From: Thermoactinospora rubra
GTDB taxonomy: Bacteria > Actinomycetota > Actinomycetes > Streptosporangiales > Streptosporangiaceae
Assembly: GCF_002093975.1 (NCBI RefSeq)
Contig: NZ_MSZZ01000023.1
Span: 1-64,000, forward strand
Direction: 5' to 3'
Length of the DNA: 64,000 bases
The notes beneath the pieces are model-generated. The model was not told where the DNA came from, did no database searches, and saw only the letters and a list, made by a program, of their open reading frames with translations. Positions 28,451 to 38,066 of this stretch are shown piece after piece. How positions within the stretch are numbered: position 1 is the first letter of the stretch; the number at the start of each line of letters is the position of its first letter. The translations under genes and the position numbers were made by a program.

Positions 28451-29320
28451 CTAGCGGGTGCGGAAGGAGTCCAGGGCCTCGCGGGTGGCGCGGAGGGCGG
28501 CCTCGGCGGTGGCGTAGGTGCGTTGCGCCAGCCCCACGAACAGGCAGTCCACGATGAGCAGCTGGCTGATGCGGCTGGCCAGCGCGCCCGGGCGGAAGGA
28601 CGTCTCGCGGCCCGCCGAGATGAGCGCGTGGTGCGACAGGACGGCGAGGGAGGAGCGCGGGTTGTTGGTGATGGCCACCACCAGCGCGCCGGCTTCCTTG
28701 GCGGTGGCGGCGGGGAAGAGCACGTCGGGCGTCTCGCCGCTGTAGCTGACCGCCACGACGACGTCGCCGGCGCCCAGCAGCGCCGCGCTCGTGGAGGCCA
28801 GGTGGGCGTCGCTGTAGGCGCGGCTGGACAGCCCGATGCGCATGAGCTTCTGCGCCAGGTCGGCCGAGACCAGGCCGGAGGTGCCCACGCCGTACACCTC
28901 GACCCGGCGCGCGGCGGCGAGCGCGGCGACGACCGAGCCCAGCAGGCCGGGGTCCAGCTGGGCGGCGGTGTCGGCGATGGCGTCGGACTCGGCGCGCGTG
29001 ACCTTGGCGATGACGTCGGTGAGCGGGTCGTCGGGGCCGAGGTCGCCGGGGACGAGCCGCTCGGGCTGCTCGCGCGCGACGGCGGCGGCGAGCGCGAAGC
29101 GCAGCTGCGAGTAGCCGGAGTAGCCCAGCGCCCGGGCGGTGCGGACGATCGTCGCCTCGCTCGTCCCGGCCAGGGCGCTGAACTCGGTGATGGTGCTGCG
29201 CACCACGACGCCCGGGTCCGCGATGATGATCTTCACGATGGCCTGCGCGGCGGGCGTCAGCGAGGGCAGGACGGCGCGCGCCGCGGCGATCGGGTTGGTG
29301 CCGTCGCCCAGGGCCTTCAT
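28451..29320 (-). CDS. RpiR/MurR-family transcriptional regulator with SIS domain
   Basis: 289 residues from ATG 29320, which overlaps the nagZ stop by 4 bp. An N-terminal helix-turn-helix domain (residues 1-85, TITEFSALAGTSEATIVRTARALGYSGYSQLR) is joined to a SIS sugar-phosphate-binding domain (about 125-260, VEVYGVGTSGLVSADLAQKL and VVVAVSYSGETPDVL). E. coli MurR senses N-acetylmuramic acid 6-phosphate. Coupling to nagZ and proximity to anmK, whose product is MurNAc-6-P, make that ligand likely here too. Confidence 0.88.
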   Translation of the reverse strand: MKALGDGTNPIAAARAVLPSLTPAAQAIVKIIIADPGVVVRSTITEFSALAGTSEATIVRTARALGYSGYSQLRFALAAAVAREQPERLVPGDLGPDDPLTDVIAKVTRAESDAIADTAAQLDPGLLGSVVAALAAARRVEVYGVGTSGLVSADLAQKLMRIGLSSRAYSDAHLASTSAALLGAGDVVVAVSYSGETPDVLFPAATAKEAGALVVAITNNPRSSLAVLSHHALISAGRETSFRPGALASRISQLLIVDCLFVGLAQRTYATAEAALRATREALDSFRTR

Positions 29321-30720
29321 GCGGCGAGCAGCCGGTCGACCGCCGCCTGCGCCGACACCCGCGAGATCCCGTGCGTCGCGACGTAGGCGGCGCCCATGGG
29401 CCGGTCCGGGATCCCGGTCTCCACGACGATGACGTCCGGCCGCCGGGACACGGCCTGCTCCAGCGCCTGCCGTACCCAGGCGTGCCGCGAGGCGTCGTGC
29501 ACGACCAGCACCACGGGCCGCTCGCCGAAGGCCGGCAGCTCCTCCCCCATGGCGACGCGCACGTGGGAGGTGCCGGGCAGCCGGTCCGACAGCACCGCGG
29601 TCAGCCCGGTCGGCGTGGCCGGGTCGACGGCCGCGTTCAGCCGCGGGTTGAGCTCCACGACCAGCGGGGGCGCGGTGAGCCGCGCGTCGCCCACGACCGT
29701 GAGCGCCGCCCGGGCCGCCTCCGTCCCGGCGTCCGGGTCCGCCACGCGCGTGCGGTCCTGCTTGCCGTACCACTCGGCCAGGGTCCGCACCCGGGCGGCG
29801 GCCTCCGCCAGCCGCTCCTCGGGCAGCCGTCCCGAGCGGACGGCCTCGACGACGGCGTCTCGCAGCCCGTACAGCCCCGCCTCGTCGACGATGCCCACGC
29901 ACACCGCGTCCGCCCCGGCGGCCAGGGCGCGCACCGCGATCTCGCCGAGGGGGTACTGCGCGGCCACCGCCTTCATCTCGATGGCGTCGGTCACCACGAG
30001 CCCGTCGAACCTCATCGACGTGCGCAGCAGGTCGTAGGCCGCCGCGCTGAGCGAGGCGGGCATGGTCTCGTCGAGCGCCGGGACCAGCAGGTGCCCGGCC
30101 ATGACGGCCCGCACCCCGGCCTCGATCGCCGCCCGGAACGGGCGCAGGTCTCGCTCGTCCAGCAGGTCGAGCGAGGCGTGGACGGTCGGCAGGGCCAGGT
30201 GCGAGTCGGTGACGGTGTCCCCGTGCCCGGGGAAGTGCTTGGCGCACGCCGCCACCCCGGCGCTCTGGTGCCCGCGCACCCAGGCGGCGGCATGCCGCGC
30301 GACCAGCTCCGGGTCGGCCCCGAACGACCTGATCCCGATGACCGGGTTGGCGGGGTCGGCGTTGACGTCGACGGTCGGGGCGTAGTTCAGCGTGATGTCC
30401 GACTCGCCCACCAGCTGGCCGATCTGCCGCCCCACCCGCTCGGTCAGGCGGACGTCGTCGGCCACGCCCAGCGCCCAGTTGCCGGGGAAGGAGCTGCCGG
30501 CCCGGGCCTCCAGGCGGGTGACGACCCCGCCCTCCTCGTCGATGGCGATCACCACGTCGGGGTTCTCCGCCCGCAGCTCGCGCACGATGGCCGGGCCCGG
30601 CAGGTTCCTGGCGAACAGCACGGCCCCGCCCAGTCCCGAGCCCAGGGCCCTGCGCAACCAGTCGGGAGCGGTCGTGCCGTCGAAACCCGGCTGGAGGACG
30701 GTCAGGGCCTCAGTGAGCAT
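29317..30720 (-). CDS. nagZ: Beta-N-acetylglucosaminidase NagZ-like, GH3
   Basis: 467 residues from ATG 30720, which has GAAGGA seven bases upstream. It removes N-acetylglucosamine from peptidoglycan fragments. The GH3 signature KHFPGHGDT (161-169) with DSH (172-174) supplies the His-Asp dyad special to NagZ-type enzymes, and the nucleophile Asp245 is in VVTDAIEMKA. The C-terminal 130 residues form an extra alpha/beta domain, as in Gram-positive NagZ. No signal peptide is evident, so it probably acts in the cytoplasm. It is divergent from the GHL10 hydrolase and anmK, which complete a recycling route. Confidence 0.9.
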   Translation of the reverse strand: MLTEALTVLQPGFDGTTAPDWLRRALGSGLGGAVLFARNLPGPAIVRELRAENPDVVIAIDEEGGVVTRLEARAGSSFPGNWALGVADDVRLTERVGRQIGQLVGESDITLNYAPTVDVNADPANPVIGIRSFGADPELVARHAAAWVRGHQSAGVAACAKHFPGHGDTVTDSHLALPTVHASLDLLDERDLRPFRAAIEAGVRAVMAGHLLVPALDETMPASLSAAAYDLLRTSMRFDGLVVTDAIEMKAVAAQYPLGEIAVRALAAGADAVCVGIVDEAGLYGLRDAVVEAVRSGRLPEERLAEAAARVRTLAEWYGKQDRTRVADPDAGTEAARAALTVVGDARLTAPPLVVELNPRLNAAVDPATPTGLTAVLSDRLPGTSHVRVAMGEELPAFGERPVVLVVHDASRHAWVRQALEQAVSRRPDVIVVETGIPDRPMGAAYVATHGISRVSAQAAVDRLLAA

Positions 30721-30746
30721 GACGGTTTCCTTCACAGATATTGATC

Positions 30747-30764
30747 GGAAGGTAATTTTCTGCC
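30747..30764. promoter_or_regulatory. Candidate RpiR/MurR operator in the nagZ / GHL10 divergent promoter
   Basis: GGAAG-GTAATTTT-CTGCC is a near-symmetric site with an AT-rich centre in an 83-bp region between the divergent nagZ and GHL10 genes. The location fits joint control of both transcripts by the adjacent RpiR-type protein. The motif match is by eye and not tested. Confidence 0.4.
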
Positions 30765-30803
30765 ATCGTCGCCCTGGATGACAACACCCCCTGGAGTCCC
30801 GCA

Positions 30804-32360
30804 ATGAGCGCTCCCTCCCGAAGGACCGTCCTGCGCGGTCTGGCCCTCACGGCGGCGGCCACCGCCGTCCCGTTCCCCGCGTTAGCGTCCACGGCCGCGT
30901 CGGCCGCCGAGTGGGTCCCGCCGCTGCACCAGATGCGCGGCATGTGGATCGCCTCGGTCCTCAACATCAACTGGCCGTCCAAGCCCGGCCTCACGGTCGA
31001 CCAGCAGAAGGCGGAGTACCTCGCCTGGCTCGACCTGGCCCAGCAGCGCAAGCTGAACTCGATCTTCCTGCAGATCCGCCCCACGGCCGACGCCTTCTGG
31101 CCCTCGCCGTACGAGCCGTGGTCGCAGTGGATCACCGGCGTCCAAGGGCAGGACCCCGGCTACGACCCGCTCGGCTTCGCGGTGGAGGAGACCCACAAGC
31201 GCGGCCTGGCGCTGCACGCGTGGTTCAACCCCTACCGCGTGTCGATGCAGGGCGACCCGGCCAAGCTCCACCCCGACCACCCCGGGCGCAAGCACCCCGA
31301 GTGGATCGTCGCGTTCGGCGGGCGGCTCTACTACAACCCGGGCCTGCCGGAGGTGCGCAAGTTCTGCCAGGACGCGATGCTCGACGCGATCGCCCGCTAC
31401 GACATCGACGGCCTGCACTTCGACGACTACTTCTACCCGACCAACACCACGGCCTTCGACGACGCCGCGGCGTTCGCCAAGTACGGCGCGGGCTTCCCCG
31501 ACCTGGCCGCCTGGCGGCGCAACAACGTCGACCTGATGGTCTCGGAGATGCAGCAGCGGGTGCTGGAGACCAAGCCGGAGATCGCCTGGGGCATCAGCCC
31601 GAGCGGCATCTGGCGCAACAAGGCCACCGACCCGCTCGGCTCGGACACCTCCGGCGGGCAGTCCTACGACAACCTGCACGCCGACACCCGCGGCTGGGTC
31701 AAGAAGGGCTGGCTGGACTACATCGCGCCGCAGCTGTACTGGTACATCGGCCAGTCCAACGCCGACTACGCCAAGCTCGTGCCCTGGTGGTCGGACGTGG
31801 CGCAGGGCACCGGCACGCTGCTGTGGATCGGCCAGGCGGCCTACAAGGCGGGCGACCCCGCGCAGACCGCGCCGCAGTGGCAGGACCCGAAGGAGCTGTC
31901 CAAGCACCTCACGCTCAACCGCGACTACCCCCAGGTGAGCGGCGACATCTGGTTCAGCGCGGGCGACGTGCGCGCCGACCGGATCGGCTCGGTCACGACG
32001 GTCGTCGCCGACCACTACGGCAGGCCCGCGCTGGCGCCCGTGCTCCCCCGGCTGGCCTCCGGACCCAAGCCGCACCGCCCGGTGGTCGCCCTCGCCAGGA
32101 CGACCGACGAGGGCGTGCGGGTACGGCTGGTCGCGACCGGCCCGAAGGAGCCCTTCCTGTTCGCGATCTTCCGCTTCGACGAGCGTGCCCGGGCCGCCCA
32201 GTTCGAGAACGCCGCCAACCTCGTGGCCGTGGTGCCCGGCGACCGGCACGTCACCTGGGTCGACCCCGAGGGCAGGCGCGGGCAGTACTACTACGCGCTG
32301 GCCGTGGACAGGGCCAACCGCGTGAGCCGCCCGAGCAACGGCCACCGGGTGATCGTCTAG
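30804..32360 (+). CDS. Tat-exported GHL10-family (DUF187, DigH/YngK-like) glycoside hydrolase
   Basis: 518 residues. A twin-arginine signal (SRRTVLRGLALTAAA) ends near ASA-A at about residue 34. The catalytic barrel covers about 45-370: MRGMWIASVLNINWPSKPG, FLQIRPTADAFWPSPYEPWSQW, LHAWFNPYRVS, IDGLHFDDYFYP, ISPSGIWRN and YIAPQLYWYIG are all family-typical. A C-terminal Ig-like domain follows. E. coli DigH (YddW) of this family cleaves glycan strands stripped of stem peptides. Followed without any gap by anmK, it fits release of glycan pieces for recycling. Confidence 0.88.
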   Translation: MSAPSRRTVLRGLALTAAATAVPFPALASTAASAAEWVPPLHQMRGMWIASVLNINWPSKPGLTVDQQKAEYLAWLDLAQQRKLNSIFLQIRPTADAFWPSPYEPWSQWITGVQGQDPGYDPLGFAVEETHKRGLALHAWFNPYRVSMQGDPAKLHPDHPGRKHPEWIVAFGGRLYYNPGLPEVRKFCQDAMLDAIARYDIDGLHFDDYFYPTNTTAFDDAAAFAKYGAGFPDLAAWRRNNVDLMVSEMQQRVLETKPEIAWGISPSGIWRNKATDPLGSDTSGGQSYDNLHADTRGWVKKGWLDYIAPQLYWYIGQSNADYAKLVPWWSDVAQGTGTLLWIGQAAYKAGDPAQTAPQWQDPKELSKHLTLNRDYPQVSGDIWFSAGDVRADRIGSVTTVVADHYGRPALAPVLPRLASGPKPHRPVVALARTTDEGVRVRLVATGPKEPFLFAIFRFDERARAAQFENAANLVAVVPGDRHVTWVDPEGRRGQYYYALAVDRANRVSRPSNGHRVIV

Positions 32361-33536
32361 ATGCGGGTCCTCGGCCTGATCTCGGGCACCTCCCACGACG
32401 GCGTCGACCACGCGGTCGTCGACTGGCGGCTCGCGGACGGCGTGCTGACCGGGGTGGTCGAGCGGGCCGGGGAGACCCCCTACCCGCCGGACCTGCGGGA
32501 GCGCATCGTCAGGGCGCTCCCGCCCGGCAGGCTCGACATGGCCGAGGTCTGCGCCCTCGACACGCTCATCGGCCAGGTCTTCGCCGAGGTGGCAGGCGCG
32601 GCGGCCACGGCGGGCACAGTGGACCTGATCTGCTCCCACGGCCAGACGCTGTACCACTGGGTGGCGGACGGCCGGGTGCGCGGCACGCTCCAGCTGGGCC
32701 AGCCGGCCTGGATCGCGGAGCGGACCGGCGTGCCGGTGGTCTCGGACCTGCGGGCGCGCGACGTGGCGGCGGGCGGGCAGGGCGCGCCGTTGGTGTCCTA
32801 CCTCGACCTGATGACGCTGCCCGAGCGGGCGGGCGCGCTCAACCTGGGCGGCATCGCCAACCTCACGGTGCGCGACGCCGGCCTCGCCTACGACACCGGC
32901 CCGGGATGCGCGCTCATCGACGCGGCGGCTCCGCCGTACGACGCGGACGGCAGGCTCGCGGCGGCGGGGAAGGTCGACGAGGGCCTGCTCGCCGAGCTCC
33001 TCAAGGAGCCGTACTACCGCAGGGAGCCGCCCAAGACCACCGGCAAGGAACTGTTCACGCCCGGCTACGTCGCCGGCCGGGTCAAGGCCGATCTCCCGCT
33101 GGAAGACCTGGTCGCGACCCTGACCGCGCTGACCGCCGAGACGGCCGCCGCCGAGATCCGGCGGCACGACCTGGAGCTGGTCGTGGTGTCGGGCGGCGGC
33201 GCGCGCAACCCCACGTTGCTGCGCATGCTACGCGAGCGCGTGAGCGCCGAGGTGGTCGTCAGCGAGATCCGCGACGTCAAGGAGGCCGTCGCCTTCTCGT
33301 TGCTGGGCTGGCTGACCGCGCACGGCCTGCCGGCCACCGTGCCCGGCTGCACCGGCGCCGCAGGCCCGCGCGTGCTGGGCACGATCACTCCCGGCGCGGG
33401 CCCGCTCCGGCTCCCCGCGCCGCTGGAGGCCGGACCGGAGCGCGTCGTCCTCAGGACGCCCGGCGACCCGCCGGCTGGCTCTCCTGCTGGCTCGACCCGG
33501 CCGACCGCTGCGGCGGCACCACCGGGGTGGGCCTGA
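32361..33536 (+). CDS. anmK: Anhydro-N-acetylmuramic acid kinase
   Basis: 391 residues; the ATG follows the GHL10 stop with zero spacing. It opens and phosphorylates 1,6-anhydro-MurNAc to MurNAc-6-phosphate. The ATP-binding start [17 protein letters not shown] is close to the canonical GLMSGTSLDGID, and [31 protein letters not shown] and [12 protein letters not shown] are all present. The last 25 residues ([17 protein letters not shown]...) are low-complexity and lie antisense to the FHA gene, overlapping it by 86 bp, so they may be a late extension. Confidence 0.93.
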   Translation: MRVLGLISGTSHDGVDHAVVDWRLADGVLTGVVERAGETPYPPDLRERIVRALPPGRLDMAEVCALDTLIGQVFAEVAGAAATAGTVDLICSHGQTLYHWVADGRVRGTLQLGQPAWIAERTGVPVVSDLRARDVAAGGQGAPLVSYLDLMTLPERAGALNLGGIANLTVRDAGLAYDTGPGCALIDAAAPPYDADGRLAAAGKVDEGLLAELLKEPYYRREPPKTTGKELFTPGYVAGRVKADLPLEDLVATLTALTAETAAAEIRRHDLELVVVSGGGARNPTLLRMLRERVSAEVVVSEIRDVKEAVAFSLLGWLTAHGLPATVPGCTGAAGPRVLGTITPGAGPLRLPAPLEAGPERVVLRTPGDPPAGSPAGSTRPTAAAAPPGWA

Positions 33537-34098
33537 CCAGGCCCAGCGCCACGACCTCGTTGGCCAGGCGGGTGCGCCGGTTGGTGCCCTCCGGGATGCG
33601 GAACTTCTGGTACAGCCGCAGCAGGTGCTGCTTGACGGCGGCCTCGGTGACCACCAGGTCGTCGGCGATCTCGCGCGCGGTGGCCGGCGCGACGAACGCC
33701 TCGTCCGACAGCGCCGGACGGCACAGCGAGGTGAGCACGTCCACCTCGCGCCTGGTGAGCTCGGGAGCCGCGGCCCTGCGGAGTTCGACCTCGGGGACGA
33801 AGTCCTCGCGCGGGATGCCGCCGATGCGGCAGCGGGCGGCGCCGAAGGACACGACATCGCCGTCGTCGAGCACCCTCCGGGCGATCGGCCTGCCGTTCAC
33901 GCGCGTGCCGTTGCGGGACAGGCCCAGGTCAACGACGTACACGTAGGGTCCGCGGCGTACGAACTCAGCGTGGAGCCGAGACACGCTCGGATCGGTCAGC
34001 CGGATGTCCACACCCCGGCCCCTGCCGACCGTCGTGACCTCGGGGCGCAACGGGACCACCTCGCCAGTGTCCTCGATGCGGATGAAGGGCCCCTCCAC
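33451..34098 (-). CDS. FHA domain fused to a C-terminal helix-turn-helix domain
   Basis: 215 residues. An FHA domain occupies about residues 5-95 ([29 protein letters not shown]...[14 protein letters not shown]), with the phosphothreonine-binding Arg, Ser-Arg-Leu-His and Asn-Gly residues. A second domain (about 110-185: [15 protein letters not shown]...[28 protein letters not shown]) looks like a LuxR/GerE-type or winged helix. The Gln/Ser/Pro tail is antisense to anmK. FHA domains read phosphothreonine made by Ser/Thr kinases, so this may tie kinase signalling to transcription. Its target genes are unknown. Confidence 0.85.
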   Translation of the reverse strand: MEGPFIRIEDTGEVVPLRPEVTTVGRGRGVDIRLTDPSVSRLHAEFVRRGPYVYVVDLGLSRNGTRVNGRPIARRVLDDGDVVSFGAARCRIGGIPREDFVPEVELRRAAAPELTRREVDVLTSLCRPALSDEAFVAPATAREIADDLVVTEAAVKQHLLRLYQKFRIPEGTNRRTRLANEVVALGLVRPTPVVPPQRSAGSSQQESQPAGRRAS

Positions 34099-34279
34099 GA
34101 CAGTTCCTCCCCAGGTAGCCCGCCGTTACTGTTGCTACAGCTCCGGCTTACCCAGACGAAGGGATGGGGAATCGCCTTTGCCGTAAGGAGAATCCCGCCT
34201 GAAATTGGTCTGGACCTCTGCGACCCCTTTTCCCTGCTCACGGGTAGACTTCGGACGAAGATAAGCGGAGGAAACACTC

Positions 34280-35401
34280 ATGGCGGACAAGCCCACGAAA
34301 GGCCTCGCCGATGTCGTAGCCGCGTCCACAGCGCTGAGCGACATCGACGGAAAGGCCGGTCGCCTCTTCTACCGCGGATACGACATCCACGATCTGGCCG
34401 GCCGCGCGACGTTCGAAGAAACCGCCTACCTCCTGCAGCGCGGCAAGCTGCCGACGCGCCAGGAACTGGCGGACTACAACACCGAGCTGCACGACGGGCG
34501 CGAGCTCGGCGCCCTGGTCGCCCAGAACGTCGAGGAGATCGCGGAGAAGCAGAAGCCCATGGAGGCGCTGCGCTCGCTGGTCTCCCTGGCCGGCGCCGAC
34601 GACCCCGACAAGGACTCCATCGCGCCCGAGGCCAACCTGCGCAAGGCCGCGCGCCTGGTCGCCCAGCAACCCGTCCTGGTCGCGCGCTACCACCACGCCC
34701 GCACCGGCTCGGCCGTACCGGATCCGGACCCGGAGCTGAGCATCGCCGGCAACTTCCTGCTCCAGATCACCGGCCGCAGGCCGCCGCGGCGCCACATCGA
34801 GATCTTCGACGAGTGCCTGGTACTGCACGCCGACCACACGATGAACGCCTCGACCTTCGCCGCGAGGGTCTGCGCCGCGACGCTGTCGGACATGCACTCG
34901 GCCATCGTGGCGGCCATCGGCACGCTCAAGGGCCCGCTGCACGGCGGCGCCAACGAGCAGGTCATGAAGACGCTGGAGTCGATCGAGCCCGGCAAGGTCG
35001 CCCAGACCGTCAGGGACAAGCTCGCCGCGGGCGAGAAGATCATGGGCTTCGGCCACCGCGTCTACAAGACCGAGGACCCGCGCGCCACGCACCTGCGCAA
35101 GATGTCGGCCGAGCTGGCCGAGGCCTCCGGCGACGACACCTACTACCGCATGTCCAAGGAAATGGAGGAGGTCGTCTTCGAGGCCAAGGACCTGTACCCG
35201 AACGTCGACTTCTACGCCGCGACGGTCTACCACTACCTCGGCATCCCGACCGACCTGTTCACCGCCGTGTTCTCGGTCAGCCGCATGTCGGGGTGGACGG
35301 CCCACGTCATCGAGCAGCACGCCGACAACAGGCTGATCCGGCCGGACAGCGAGTACATCGGCGAGCGCGACCAGAAGTGGAAGCCTATTGACGAACGATG
35401 A
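34280..35401 (+). CDS. Citrate synthase (or 2-methylcitrate synthase)
   Basis: 373 residues from ATG 34280 with AGCGGAGG upstream. The type I citrate synthase catalytic residues are seen in VLHADHTMNAST, GPLHGGANEQVM, GFGHRVYKTEDPRA and the C-terminal TAHVIEQ. The short length and opening GLADVVAASTALSDIDGKAGRLFYRGYDI are those of the Gram-positive citrate/2-methylcitrate group, whose substrate preference cannot be told from sequence. The gene shares a strand with icd, 300 bp downstream. Upstream (34099-34279) is a promoter region only. Confidence 0.92.
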   Translation: MADKPTKGLADVVAASTALSDIDGKAGRLFYRGYDIHDLAGRATFEETAYLLQRGKLPTRQELADYNTELHDGRELGALVAQNVEEIAEKQKPMEALRSLVSLAGADDPDKDSIAPEANLRKAARLVAQQPVLVARYHHARTGSAVPDPDPELSIAGNFLLQITGRRPPRRHIEIFDECLVLHADHTMNASTFAARVCAATLSDMHSAIVAAIGTLKGPLHGGANEQVMKTLESIEPGKVAQTVRDKLAAGEKIMGFGHRVYKTEDPRATHLRKMSAELAEASGDDTYYRMSKEMEEVVFEAKDLYPNVDFYAATVYHYLGIPTDLFTAVFSVSRMSGWTAHVIEQHADNRLIRPDSEYIGERDQKWKPIDER

Positions 35402-35675
35402 GCGCTGGGGGCCGTACCCGCTGATCCTGGCGGGCGCGGCCCTCGCCATGCTCTCGATCTTCTGGGTGGACGTGGAGTGGGGTGCGTTCGCCCTGGGGTC
35501 GGTGTTGCTCGTCGCCGCCGCGCTGCGCTTCGCCGGGTACGGCGGGCTGTTGGCCCCCCGCAAGCCCAGGACCGACATCGCCACCTTGGGCGGTTTCGGC
35601 CTGGGCCTCGTGGCGGTGGCCCTGTTCCTGGAGTACCCCGAGCTCAAGGAGCGCCTTCTCGGGCTCTTCGGCTAG
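35388..35675 (+). CDS. DUF3017-like small membrane protein
   Basis: 95 residues from TTG 35388, overlapping the citrate synthase end by 14 bp. Three hydrophobic helices are visible (PLILAGAALAMLSIFWV, WGAFALGSVLLVAAALRFA, LGGFGLGLVAVALFLEY), with a basic loop PRKPRTD between the second and third. Function unknown; the overlap suggests translational coupling with citrate synthase. The family label is by general resemblance. Confidence 0.7.
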   Translation: MTNDERWGPYPLILAGAALAMLSIFWVDVEWGAFALGSVLLVAAALRFAGYGGLLAPRKPRTDIATLGGFGLGLVAVALFLEYPELKERLLGLFG

Positions 35676-35720
35676 TCCGATAGCCTCATTGCACAATTTC
35701 GTTGAAGGGGAACCACACGC

Positions 35721-36935
35721 ATGCCCAAGATCAAGGTAGAGGGCCCCGTCGTCGAACTCGACGGCGACGAGATGACCCGGATCATCTGGCAGTTCATCAA
35801 GGACCAGCTGATCCTTCCCTACCTCGACGTCGACCTGAAGTACTACGACCTCGGCATCGAGCACCGTGACGCCACCGACGACCAGGTCACCATCGACGCC
35901 GCCAACGCCATCAGGAAGTACGGCGTGGGCGTCAAGTGCGCCACCATCACCCCTGACGAGGCGCGTGTCCAGGAGTTCGGCCTGAAGAAGATGTGGAAGT
36001 CCCCCAACGGGACGATCCGCAACATCCTCGGCGGTGTGATCTTCCGTGAGCCGATCATCATCTCCAACATCCCGCGCCTGGTGCCCGGCTGGACCAAGCC
36101 CATCGTGGTCGGCCGTCACGCCTTCGGCGACCAGTACCGCGCCACCGACGTCAAGGTGCCGGGCGAGGGCACGCTGACGCTGACCTTCACCCCGAAGGAC
36201 GGCTCGGAGCCGATGGAGCTGGAGGTCTACGAGTTCCCCGGCCCGGGTGTGGCCCTGGCCATGTACAACCTGGACGAGTCGATCCGCGACTTCGCCCGCG
36301 CGTCCTTCCGCTACGGCCTGGCGCGCAACTACCCGGTGTACATGTCGACGAAGAACACCATCCTCAAGGCCTACGACGGCCGCTTCAAGGACATCTTCGC
36401 CGAGGTCTACGAGACCGAGTTCAAGGCCGACTTCGAGAAGGCCGGGCTGACCTACGAGCACCGCCTGATCGACGACATGGTCGCCGCCGCGCTGAAGTGG
36501 GAGGGCGGCTACGTCTGGGCGTGCAAGAACTACGACGGCGACGTCCAGTCCGACACCGTCGCGCAGGGCTTCGGCTCGCTCGGCCTGATGACCTCCGTGC
36601 TCATGACGCCCGACGGCCGCACGGTCGAGGCCGAGGCCGCCCACGGCACCGTGACCCGCCACTACCGCCAGCACCAGCAGGGCAAGCCGACCTCCACCAA
36701 CCCGATCGCCTCGATCTTCGCGTGGACGCGCGGCCTGGCCCACCGCGGCAAGCTCGACAACACCCCGGCGGTCGTCGACTTCGCCGAGAAGCTGGAGCAG
36801 GTCTGCATCGAGACCGTCGAGAGCGGCCAGATGACCAAGGACCTCGCGCTGCTGGTCGGCGGCGACACCAAGTGGCTGACCACGCAGGAGTTCCTCGGCG
36901 CGATCGACGAGAACCTCAGGAAGAAGATGGCCTGA
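35721..36935 (+). CDS. icd: Isocitrate dehydrogenase (NADP), eukaryotic-like type II
   Basis: 404 residues. It converts isocitrate to 2-oxoglutarate. Features include the start [22 protein letters not shown], the substrate loop [13 protein letters not shown], the Asp metal ligands in LIDDMVA and NYDGDVQSD, and [17 protein letters not shown] for NADP. Actinobacteria use either this homodimeric form or the monomeric one. GAAGGGGA lies upstream of ATG 35721. Confidence 0.95.
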   Translation: MPKIKVEGPVVELDGDEMTRIIWQFIKDQLILPYLDVDLKYYDLGIEHRDATDDQVTIDAANAIRKYGVGVKCATITPDEARVQEFGLKKMWKSPNGTIRNILGGVIFREPIIISNIPRLVPGWTKPIVVGRHAFGDQYRATDVKVPGEGTLTLTFTPKDGSEPMELEVYEFPGPGVALAMYNLDESIRDFARASFRYGLARNYPVYMSTKNTILKAYDGRFKDIFAEVYETEFKADFEKAGLTYEHRLIDDMVAAALKWEGGYVWACKNYDGDVQSDTVAQGFGSLGLMTSVLMTPDGRTVEAEAAHGTVTRHYRQHQQGKPTSTNPIASIFAWTRGLAHRGKLDNTPAVVDFAEKLEQVCIETVESGQMTKDLALLVGGDTKWLTTQEFLGAIDENLRKKMA

Positions 36936-36948
36936 GCGCCACCCCGAG

Positions 36949-36974
36949 AAGGGCCGCCCGCGCGGGCGGCCCTT
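36949..36974 (+). terminator. Intrinsic terminator after icd
   Basis: A perfect palindrome with arms GGGCCGCCCGC and GCGGGCGGCCC (36951-36972), flanked by AA and TT, is followed by TTGCGTTTTC. It lies 14 bp after the icd stop. Confidence 0.85.
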
Positions 36975-37048
36975 TTGCGTTTTCTTGGGTACGGCAGCGC
37001 ACATCGTTGGGTACACCTTCGAGCACGTGGAGTAATCGGGGGGTTTCC

Positions 37049-38056
37049 ATGCGTGTGCGGGTTGTCATAGCGCTCGCTCTGCTGGCCGGATGCGGCTCGC
37101 AGCAGCCGGCCGTCAAGCCGGTCGCCCAGCAGGACGAGGCGGCGAAGGTGCGGCAGGCGAAGCTGGCCAAGGCGGCCGCCGCCGCCAAGGTCAAGGCCAA
37201 CGAGCTGGGCCAGATCCCGGTCCTGATGTACCACCGGATCGTGGACAAGCCGGATACGGACGACGACCGCACGCCGGCGAAGTTCCGTGCCGACCTCGAA
37301 CGGCTGGCCAGGGAGGGCTACGTCCCGATCACCGCGGCCGAGTACGTCACCGGCAAGATCGACATTCCGGCCGGGAAGCATCCCGTCGTCCTGACCTTCG
37401 ACGACTCCTCGCCCTCACAGCTCACGCTGGACGAGCTGGGCACCGTCAAGCCGAACACCGCCGTGGCCATCCTCCGTGAGGTCGCGGCGCAGAACCCGGG
37501 CTTCCGGCCGGTCGCGACCTTCTACGTCACCCGCGACATGTTCGGCAAGACCACCGTCGAGGAGCAGGCCCAGATGCTCAGGTGGCTGAAGGACAACGGG
37601 TTCGACATCGGCAACCACACCCACGACCACCTCAACCTGCGCGGCAGGCCGCAGCGCGAGGTCGTCAAGCAGATCGACTCCATCCAGCGGAAGGTCAAGA
37701 AGCTGGCCGGCGTCGACCCGGTGACGCTGGCGCTGCCGTACGGCAACCACCCCAGCAAGAAGGCGTGGGCGCAGAAGGCCGGCTCCTACGAGCACAAGGG
37801 CCTCTTCCTCGCCGGGTACACTCCGGGCCAGTCGCCGTTCAGCGTGACCTTCGACCCGATGAACATCCCGCGGATCAAGGCCATGGAACGCAAGGGCGAC
37901 TGCGCGCAGTTCTGCTCGCACGCCTGGCTGGACTGGCTGCAGAAGAACCCGGACATGCGCTACACGTCCGACGGCGACGCGACGACGGTGGCCTACCCCA
38001 AGTTCAAGATGCCGTACCTGCGCAAGGCCTTCGCCGACAAGGGACTGCCGTACTGA
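37049..38056 (+). CDS. Lipoprotein polysaccharide deacetylase (NodB, CE4)
   Basis: 335 residues from ATG 37049. A signal peptide ends in the lipobox LLAGC (Cys15), then an Ala/Lys-rich coil to about residue 50. The NodB domain starts at IPVLMYHRIVD and has the catalytic TFDDSSPSQ (Asp pair) and the metal-binding GNHTHDHLNL (His residues). The final motif ALPYGNHPSKKAW is also present. Substrates could be peptidoglycan or another acetylated glycan outside the membrane. It stands alone between a terminator and the LacI gene. Confidence 0.9.
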   Translation: MRVRVVIALALLAGCGSQQPAVKPVAQQDEAAKVRQAKLAKAAAAAKVKANELGQIPVLMYHRIVDKPDTDDDRTPAKFRADLERLAREGYVPITAAEYVTGKIDIPAGKHPVVLTFDDSSPSQLTLDELGTVKPNTAVAILREVAAQNPGFRPVATFYVTRDMFGKTTVEEQAQMLRWLKDNGFDIGNHTHDHLNLRGRPQREVVKQIDSIQRKVKKLAGVDPVTLALPYGNHPSKKAWAQKAGSYEHKGLFLAGYTPGQSPFSVTFDPMNIPRIKAMERKGDCAQFCSHAWLDWLQKNPDMRYTSDGDATTVAYPKFKMPYLRKAFADKGLPY

Positions 38057-38066
38057 GGCCGGCGGG

